From Candidatus Bathyarchaeota archaeon (GTDB lineage Archaea > Thermoproteota > Bathyarchaeia > Bathyarchaeales > UBA233), in assembly GCA_023488835.1 (NCBI GenBank), contig JAMDCS010000148.1, forward strand, positions 1-10,391: a stretch of DNA of 10,391 nucleotides. Direction: 5' to 3'. Below the pieces are notes generated by a model that worked only from the letters and a program-made list of their open reading frames with translations, searched no databases and had not been told where the DNA came from. Below are positions 6,502-10,391 of this stretch, in pieces. Positions within the stretch are counted from its first letter, which is position 1. Each line of letters begins with the position of its first letter. Both the position numbers and the translations under genes were made by a program.

Positions 6502-6604
6502 GAGGTGGGCGATGACGACTCTGGCCCCGAAGACGCAAGGATGATGAGGATCTTGAGTGCGTATCATGCATTTGAGTTTCAGGTGCATGCCTAAGAGCCC
6601 ACCT
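6502..6604 (+). ncRNA. Candidate structured RNA, three-way junction fold; family not recognised
   Basis: No convincing protein is encoded here, yet the sequence folds compactly. A perfect 8-bp outer helix joins AGGUGGGC (6503-6510) to GCCCACCU (6597-6604). Helix 2 pairs ACGACUC (6515-6521) with GAGUGCGU (6555-6562) with one bulged G, and can continue as AAGA (6530-6533) with UCUU (6551-6554). Helix 3 is a 10-bp hairpin, CAUGCAUUUG (6565-6574) with CAGGUGCAUG (6580-6589), loop AGUUU, with two G-U pairs. Junction strands are GAUG, AU and CCUAAGA. An alternative pairing (ACGCA 6533-6537 with UGCGU 6558-6562) competes with helix 2. A TATA-like AAGTTTAA (6471-6478) lies about 27 bases upstream, and a T7 run follows at 6650-6656, which favours the plus strand. 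A C-box-like ATGATGA is present, but no CTGA. The strand and identity are uncertain. Confidence 0.4.
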
Positions 6605-6632
6605 AAAGGTCTTGAATTATAACTTCCAGAAA

Positions 6633-6656
6633 TTAGAGAGAGAAAAAACTTTTTTT
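6633..6656. terminator. Back-to-back T-tract terminators
   Basis: A6-C-T7 (6643-6656) gives T7 on the plus strand, ending a possible transcript of the structured RNA. It gives T6 followed by a CT-rich stretch (complement of 6636-6648) on the minus strand, directly after the peroxiredoxin stop. No GC-rich hairpin is needed in archaea. Confidence 0.5.
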
Positions 6657-7152
6657 AAGCGATTTGTTCTAGGACTTTTTGCATTTCCTCGTAACTTGGT
6701 TCATTTGCTGATTTGTCGGAAACCCACACGTAACGCACAACACCTTTTTCGTCGAGAATGAAGATTGAGCGGTTAACAATAGGGTAACAGCCAGTTCCCC
6801 AGCAACACTCATACTCATCGCAAGGCGAGAATTGTAACCCGTATTTTTCAAAGACTTCAAGCTTATGATCGCTCAGTACGGGGAAGGGCAGCCTGTTTTT
6901 TTCGGCAAAACGCTTACTTGAGAAAGGGACTGTTAGGTCTATTCCGATAACTTGAGCCTTTAAATCAACCAGTCGAGACATTGAATCTCGAAACTCACAA
7001 GCCTCTTTAGTGCATGTTGAAGTGAAAGCTCCGACAAAGAAGGCTAACACGACTTTTTTTCCCAAAAACTCCTTCAGGTTTCTGGGTTTCATGTCCAAGT
7101 CGAGAAGGGTAAAATCGGGTGCCATTTCTCCAACTTTTACTTGGTTTGCCAT
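6655..7152 (-). CDS. Peroxiredoxin (AhpC/TSA family, thioredoxin fold) with altered active site and Cys-rich loop
   Basis: A 165-residue thiol peroxidase. The N-terminal G-x-x-A-P-D-F-T-L and the segment GAFTSTCTKEACEFRD place the peroxidatic Cys at C47, with T44 in the usual position. R128, in VNRSIFI, fits the conserved Arg. The family motif is P-x-x-x-(T/S)-x-x-C; here the Pro position is V40 (codon GTC). A loop before R128 has four Cys (C111, C116, C117, C122) in the pattern C-x4-C-C-x4-C, besides C52. These could supply a resolving Cys or bind a metal. In overall form it resembles the PrxQ/AhpE-like single-domain group. ATG 7150-7152 has AAGGA about seven bases upstream and a TATA-like box at 7187-7194. 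It is the only gene of its transcript. The fold is certain; the subclass is not. Confidence 0.9.
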   Translation of the reverse strand: MANQVKVGEMAPDFTLLDLDMKPRNLKEFLGKKVVLAFFVGAFTSTCTKEACEFRDSMSRLVDLKAQVIGIDLTVPFSSKRFAEKNRLPFPVLSDHKLEVFEKYGLQFSPCDEYECCWGTGCYPIVNRSIFILDEKGVVRYVWVSDKSANEPSYEEMQKVLEQIA

Positions 7153-7186
7153 AAGCAGTCCTTAACTGAAAAAGAATGCGGCGCTT

Positions 7187-7194
7187 GTATAAAT
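7187..7194 (-). promoter_or_regulatory. TATA box of the peroxiredoxin gene
   Basis: On the minus strand this reads ATTTATAC, centred about 39 bases upstream of the ATG. The predicted start of transcription is near 7164, leaving a leader of about 12 bases with AAGGA as ribosome binding site. No operator-like dyad was seen around it. Confidence 0.5.
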
Positions 7195-7273
7195 GGCTAA
7201 TGCATAGCTGAAAAGTGGAGAAGTAAAAATGTTAAGTTTCTATTTTGTTTTATCGTCAAAGAGCACACCTAAA

Positions 7274-7295
7274 AGAAGAAAATTATTTTTCTTCT
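7274..7295 (-). terminator. Hairpin spanning the KH gene stop codon, followed by T-run
   Basis: The arms AGAAGAAAA and TTTTCTTCT form a perfect 9-bp dyad around the loop ATAA, which holds the TAA stop of the KH-protein gene. On the minus strand the second arm runs into TTT, giving TTTTCTTCTTTT. The T-rich tail probably ends the RIO1-KH transcript. Whether the hairpin itself matters is unclear. Confidence 0.5.
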
Positions 7296-7861
7296 GGCGG
7301 CTTCTCCCACAACTCAAACTTCTGCTTCTTGAGTTCTGTTCGTTTCTTCTGCAAGTAATTGTAAACGGTGTGGTGCTGGCAACCCTCAACAATCATTTGA
7401 ACCGCGTTGCGTGCAGCATCCGATTGTTCAAAACTGCCGATAATCCCAACTGTGTGGCCGTAAACAACCACGTCGGCTTCCGTAAGTTCTTCGATAAGTT
7501 TTCTGGTTTTGCCGTCGGCGCCGATGATTCTGCCCTTTACGCGTTTAATGTCAGATTCGGAGCGCCCAAAAATCAAGCGCAAATCTATCATGTCAAAGAT
7601 GTCGTCTTCGTTGCGGATGAGGCGGAACGCCGTTTCAGGGGTGAATCCTCTCCCTATGGCTGTTACCACATCTTTGGCTCTTAGGAATACGGATGGGTCA
7701 GGTATGTTTTCTGGAAGCGTTATGGTGACGCTGCCTTCTTTGTCGATATCCAGCTTAACGTTTAGCTTCGTTTCTATTTCCTTTTTTACTTTGCCTTCGG
7801 GACCAATCAGTATGCCGACGCGTTCCTTGGGAATCTTGACAAAAGTATCTGGACCAGCCAT
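7283..7861 (-). CDS. KH-domain RNA-binding protein, archaeal Pno1/Dim2 (Krr1-like) homologue
   Basis: A 192-residue cytosolic protein with two KH domains. The first has G-x-x-G as GPEG at 20-23, preceded by VGILI and followed by K-V-K-K-E-I-E. The second has GADG at 114-117, within GRIIGADGKTRKLIEELTEA. The tail (170-192) is Lys/Glu-rich. In archaea and eukaryotes this protein binds the 3' end region of small-subunit rRNA during maturation and works beside RIO1 and Nob1. The neighbour is the RIO1 kinase gene: its TAA overlaps this ATG by one base (TAATG, 7859-7863), so translation is probably coupled. Together with aIF1A these form a gene set seen in many archaea. The length fits the family (about 180-200). 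Confidence 0.93.
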   Translation of the reverse strand: MAGPDTFVKIPKERVGILIGPEGKVKKEIETKLNVKLDIDKEGSVTITLPENIPDPSVFLRAKDVVTAIGRGFTPETAFRLIRNEDDIFDMIDLRLIFGRSESDIKRVKGRIIGADGKTRKLIEELTEADVVVYGHTVGIIGSFEQSDAARNAVQMIVEGCQHHTVYNYLQKKRTELKKQKFELWEKPPEEK

Positions 7862-8658
7862 TATTTACCAACAACCATTTTATACAATTCTTCAACTGGA
7901 TAAACTTTTACGTCTAAGCGACTAAAGAACCTATTCACGTTAGCCAAATCCCGTCTAAGCATAAAGTCAGCCAAAGGATGCTGAATCGAAACAGACTGCG
8001 ACACATCGAAAACCACGGGTCTGCCTTTCCACATCATAATGTTGTATTCGCTTAGGTCGCCGTGGACGATTTTGGCTTTTTGGTAGAGGCGTTTTAGGTA
8101 AGTTACTATTATTTTGTAGACTTTTTCGGGGTTAGCGGGCGCCTGCTCTTTTAGTGAGGGTGCGCTAACGCCTTCTTTGCCGATGAACTCCATAATTACT
8201 ACGTTGCTTTTGACGGCTATGGGTTTTGGCACACGTACCTTTGCCGCGTAAGCTTCTCCTAAATTGCGAAACTCCTTCTGTGCCCAAACAGCAATCAATG
8301 AGCGTGTGTCGTGTTTAACGTCTTTGAAGCGTGGGTCGCCTTCAATGTATTTGTGCATGCCCCGCTTGAATTCAGCAGAAGAAGTCAAGTAAATTTTCAC
8401 TGCTAAATCGGTGCCTTCCTTGTTTATTCCCCAGTAAACCCTTGCTTCCTTCCCCGAACTCACCACTCCATTAAGCTCATAGAGTTTGCCGCTGTTCATT
8501 AAGTCAAAGACAACCATGCGGGTGGTTTGGTCAAAAACTTCTTCAACAGTGGCGCGTTCTTTGGATTTGTCGTGGTTTAGCATTTTGTCTCTGCGTTCTA
8601 TTCTTCTTTCAGTATGGGCTATGCGTTGTTGAGCTTTTCCAGACATAATATCAACCAT
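7861..8658 (-). CDS. rio1: RIO1-type serine protein kinase/ATPase
   Basis: A 265-residue atypical kinase needed in late maturation of the small ribosomal subunit. It shows the N-terminal RIO helices (about 35-60), a shortened P-loop SSGKEARVY (67-75; the family norm is STGKEA), the ATP-binding Lys in AVKIY (K88), the hinge MEFIG (156-160), the catalytic loop HGDLSEYN (199-206, D201 and N206) and the metal-binding FDVSQSV (217-223, D218). ATG 8656-8658 is the longest start; ATG 8644-8646, four residues in, is possible and has a GGTTGAT before it. The stop overlaps the KH gene. The usual upstream partner, aIF1A, is 1.4 kb away because an oppositely oriented ATPase gene lies between them, so RIO1 must now use its own promoter. 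An AT-rich TAAATTAATAAAAA (8695-8708) is the likely TATA region. Confidence 0.96.
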   Translation of the reverse strand: MVDIMSGKAQQRIAHTERRIERRDKMLNHDKSKERATVEEVFDQTTRMVVFDLMNSGKLYELNGVVSSGKEARVYWGINKEGTDLAVKIYLTSSAEFKRGMHKYIEGDPRFKDVKHDTRSLIAVWAQKEFRNLGEAYAAKVRVPKPIAVKSNVVIMEFIGKEGVSAPSLKEQAPANPEKVYKIIVTYLKRLYQKAKIVHGDLSEYNIMMWKGRPVVFDVSQSVSIQHPLADFMLRRDLANVNRFFSRLDVKVYPVEELYKMVVGK

Positions 8659-8721
8659 GTTAACGACTTCAGGGTATTAAAACCAGTCGAACAGTTTTTA
8701 TTAATTTAATCGTAATAAACA

Positions 8722-8731
8722 TTTTTATATA
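8722..8731 (+). promoter_or_regulatory. TATA box for leaderless transcription of the ATPase gene
   Basis: TTTTTATATA is centred about 26-27 bases before the ATG at 8754. This is the archaeal TATA-to-start distance, so the message should begin at or next to the start codon. No Shine-Dalgarno is present, which fits. Confidence 0.65.
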
Positions 8732-8742
8732 CTTTTGTATAT
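8727..8742. promoter_or_regulatory. Perfect palindrome overlapping the TATA box; candidate operator
   Basis: ATATAC-TTTT-GTATAT is a perfect 6-4-6 dyad. It begins inside the TATA box and ends 11 bases before the start codon of the ATPase gene. A dimeric repressor bound here would block TBP/TFB or polymerase. AT-rich sequence makes chance dyads more common, so this is a candidate only. Confidence 0.35.
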
Positions 8743-8753
8743 TATGATTAAGT

Positions 8754-10016
8754 ATGTTACGAGATACAATCCTTGCCCAGAAAACTGAACTCGACAAAAT
8801 ACTCCACGAGCGTTACGTCGAACGCGACACAAAACCGTTTTCGCTAGAGCACAACCTGATAAAGGTCATAATAGGACCAAGACGGGCAGGAAAATCCTTT
8901 TTTGTTCTACACACGCTTGGGCGCTTAGAAAATTTCGGCTATGCAAACTTCGATAATGAAGCTTTGGTTAAACTGGAAAACTACGATGACCTTGTATCAG
9001 AACTGCGCCAAGCATACGGTAACCCCAAAATCTTGTTTTTTGATGAGATACAAAACTTGCCAAGATGGGAATTGCTTGTAAACCGACTACAACGTCAAGG
9101 CTACAACATTGTGGTTACAGGAAGCAATTCAAATTTACTGAGCCAGGAATTAGCCACGCACCTAACAGGCAGGCACATACCCACCACAATTTTAACTTTC
9201 TCTTTCAAGGAATACGCGAGGGCAAAGAACGCTGACTTGGATAAGTTAACGACGCAAAAAAAAGAAGAGTTGCTGCTTGAATACATGCAGTCAGGGGGGT
9301 ACCCTGAAACGGTAACGAAGACTATAAACGCAAGCCAGTACCTTGCCGTATTATTCGATTCGGTAATATACAAGGATATAATCAAACGCTACAATGTTAG
9401 GAAAGGACCAGATATAGAGCGGTTAGCTATCTACTTACTATCTAACTTAGCATCAGAATTCTCCTATCGTTCTCTTGCCGAGGCGGTGGGCATAAAAAGC
9501 AGCATAACGACCCAGAAATACTGCGGATTCCTCGAAGAGGCTTTCCTAATATTTAGTGTGACCAGATTTTCAAACAAAACAAAGCAAATAGGCCAGAACA
9601 GAAAAATGTTCTGTTATGATAACGGCATGGTCTCTGCAAAGGCGTTCCAGACAAGCCCGAACTACGGAAGACTTTTCGAGAACTGTGTTGCTGTCCACTT
9701 AAAGGGACAGGAAATTGACAAAAAGCTTGAGTTTTATTACTGGAGAAATCAGCAGGGCGAGGAAGTTGATTTTGTAGTTAGAAAGAAAAATCAAGTTGTG
9801 AACTTGATCCAAGCGTGTTATTCTCTGGAGAACAAGAAAACAAGAGACAGGGAGGTTCGAGCTCTGCTTAAGGCGGGTAAAGAACTCAAATGCAGCAAAC
9901 TTACTATGCTAACCCTACGTGAGAATAAAACTGAGGAGCACGATTGGTTCGGAATCAAAGGAAAAATCAACTACGTTCCATTGAGTACATGGCTTATAGA
10001 AAACAATTATCCTTAA
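8754..10016 (+). CDS. AAA-type P-loop ATPase with DUF4143 domain (COG1373-like)
   Basis: A 420-residue protein of the ATPase family common in archaea and often found on mobile or accessory islands; its biochemical role is unknown. It shows Walker A GPRRAGKS (41-48), Walker B ILFFDE (93-98), sensor TGSNS (122-126) and LTGRH (137-141). A winged-helix-like middle follows (about 220-270: SEFSYRSLAEAVGIKSSI then a YCGFLEEAFL helix). The C-terminal DUF4143 part resembles a PD-(D/E)xK nuclease fold: E309, then GEEVDFVV with D339, then LIQACY at 351-356, where the canonical Glu-x-Lys is replaced. It is full length with no frameshift. The gene lies opposite to its neighbours, divergent from RIO1 (95 bp) and convergent with aIF1A (23 bp), breaking up a conserved cluster, so acquisition by transfer is likely. 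It has a strong leaderless promoter. No T-run follows its stop on the plus strand. Confidence 0.93.
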   Translation: MLRDTILAQKTELDKILHERYVERDTKPFSLEHNLIKVIIGPRRAGKSFFVLHTLGRLENFGYANFDNEALVKLENYDDLVSELRQAYGNPKILFFDEIQNLPRWELLVNRLQRQGYNIVVTGSNSNLLSQELATHLTGRHIPTTILTFSFKEYARAKNADLDKLTTQKKEELLLEYMQSGGYPETVTKTINASQYLAVLFDSVIYKDIIKRYNVRKGPDIERLAIYLLSNLASEFSYRSLAEAVGIKSSITTQKYCGFLEEAFLIFSVTRFSNKTKQIGQNRKMFCYDNGMVSAKAFQTSPNYGRLFENCVAVHLKGQEIDKKLEFYYWRNQQGEEVDFVVRKKNQVVNLIQACYSLENKKTRDREVRALLKAGKELKCSKLTMLTLRENKTEEHDWFGIKGKINYVPLSTWLIENNYP

Positions 10017-10039
10017 AAAATAGGACTAAAACTAAAAGG
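10015..10039 (-). terminator. T-tract terminator of aIF1A
   Basis: Directly after the aIF1A stop the minus strand reads CCTTTTAGTTTTAGTCC and then T6 (complement of 10015-10020). The last run overlaps the stop codon of the convergent ATPase gene. Confidence 0.55.
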
Positions 10040-10345
10040 TTAGAGGGTTAAGATGCCCTTGCGTCTTAGTGTATCTGCCTGCGAGTGCGTGTAACGCCAA
10101 ACCACATCGCCGCGTTCTTTGGTTTGGAACTCCCAAGGTGAAACAATAACTATGTCGCCTTCGCGAATCCAAACGCGCCGCTTCATTTTGCCTCGGATTC
10201 GGCATAAACGTTCCGCGCCATCCTGACACTTAACCAGTATGCGGTCGAAACCAAGCAGTTTTATTACTACGCCTAAGACTTCGCCTTGTCCAGGATAGAC
10301 TAATTCGCCGATTGCGCCTTCGCTTAACACTTTTTTCTTTCCCAA
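10040..10345 (-). CDS. eif1A: Translation initiation factor aIF1A
   Basis: A 101-residue archaeal homologue of eIF1A, which binds the A site of the small ribosomal subunit and supports mRNA scanning and start selection with aIF1. It has a basic N-terminus (MGKKKVLSEG) and an S1-like OB fold. Its recognisable segments are EVLGVVIKLLGFDRILVKC, then R-L-C-R-I-R-G-K, R-R-V-W-I-R-E-G-D and V-W-R-Y-T near the end. The length is normal for archaea. The start is TTG (10343-10345): no ATG lies upstream in frame, and GAGGT (10353-10357) sits seven bases before it. The frame stays open to the window edge, but the family N-terminus supports this start. It is the upstream member of the aIF1A-RIO1-KH set, now separated from RIO1 by the ATPase gene. 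Confidence 0.95.
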   Translation of the reverse strand: MGKKKVLSEGAIGELVYPGQGEVLGVVIKLLGFDRILVKCQDGAERLCRIRGKMKRRVWIREGDIVIVSPWEFQTKERGDVVWRYTHSQADTLRRKGILTL

Positions 10346-10391
10346 ACAGTAAACCTCGTTCGACTTGAAAAAAATATGTGTAGCTTGCTTA

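Noticed and set aside
6511..6556. C/D-box guide RNA, from ATGATGA at 6541-6547 and a similar GATGACGA at 6511-6518
   Set aside because: A C box alone is not enough: no CTGA D or D' box lies at a suitable distance, only a TTGA.
6507..6562. Fluoride riboswitch, from GGGCGATGA and a later GCCC
   Set aside because: The start resembles the fluoride aptamer, but the conserved A-rich linker, the downstream TGATG-pseudoknot segment and the CTAC are missing. No fluoride transporter gene follows.
6503..6604. tRNA, from the 7-bp GGTGGGC/GCCCACC pairing that resembles an acceptor stem
   Set aside because: No T arm with GTTC precedes the 3' strand on either DNA strand, and no D arm or anticodon arm can be drawn. 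The total length is also wrong.
7229..7925. Two plus-strand open frames (7229-7684 and 7509-7925) over the KH gene
   Set aside because: Both are antisense to a clear KH-domain gene coupled to RIO1. Their translations have no recognisable motif, and neither has a plausible start context.
8659..10039. Insertion-sequence ends or target duplication around the ATPase gene
   Set aside because: I looked for inverted ends and matching direct repeats in the two gaps (8659-8753 and 10017-10039) and saw none, apart from the short promoter dyad and an ACTAAA tandem.
1..10391. CRISPR arrays, toxin-antitoxin pairs, transposases or phage genes
   Set aside because: No regularly spaced repeats, no small paired genes of those families and no transposase or integrase motifs were found in the window.

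Overview
The window looks like a chromosomal segment of an archaeon of the TACK group, most probably Bathyarchaeota-like. It carries archaeal or archaeal/eukaryotic information genes: transcription factor S, aIF1A, RIO1 kinase and a Pno1/Dim2-type KH protein. It also has a UPF0282 metallo-beta-lactamase-fold protein and a secreted protein ending in a PEF-type sorting tail. Promoters are TATA-like, leaders are short or absent, Shine-Dalgarno motifs are GTGA/GGTG/GAGGT, and genes end in bare T-tracts. The lineage below Archaea is inferred, not proven.

Layout. The left edge (1-209) is the 3' end of a TFS gene, closed by a T-tract terminator. Next is a CPH-type heavy-metal P-type ATPase (326-2311, +), convergent with a GDT1/UPF0016 cation transporter (2318-3022, -), which lies downstream of a UPF0282 gene (3077-4075, -). 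A divergent pair of promoters separates these from an msrA gene (4223-4789, +) that overlaps a metal-dependent O-methyltransferase (4786-5355, +) by four bases. Then come two minus-strand cell-surface protein genes: an apparently truncated fragment (6249-6452) and a heavily N-glycosylatable protein with a PEF-like C-terminus (5188-6237). The latter's reading frame runs 168 bp into the antisense of the methyltransferase, probably because of a one-base shift in an A7 tract. Between 6502 and 6604 lies a non-coding stretch that folds as a compact three-way junction, then a minus-strand peroxiredoxin (6655-7152).

The right third holds the archaeal gene set aIF1A, RIO1 and KH protein (minus strand), which act in translation initiation and small-subunit maturation. 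RIO1 and the KH gene are coupled by TAATG. A complete AAA-type ATPase/DUF4143 gene (8754-10016, +) sits in the opposite orientation between aIF1A and RIO1. It has its own strong leaderless promoter and a perfect 16-bp dyad. This looks like an insertion of an accessory gene into a conserved cluster.

Functionally, the left two thirds share a metal and oxidative-stress flavour: copper/silver-type efflux, Mn/Ca-type transport, methionine sulfoxide repair and peroxide reduction. The right third is ribosome and translation housekeeping with one accessory intruder. The best leads for something undescribed are the structured RNA candidate, the peroxiredoxin with Val in place of the universal active-site Pro plus a four-Cys loop, and the inserted ATPase with its palindromic promoter site.
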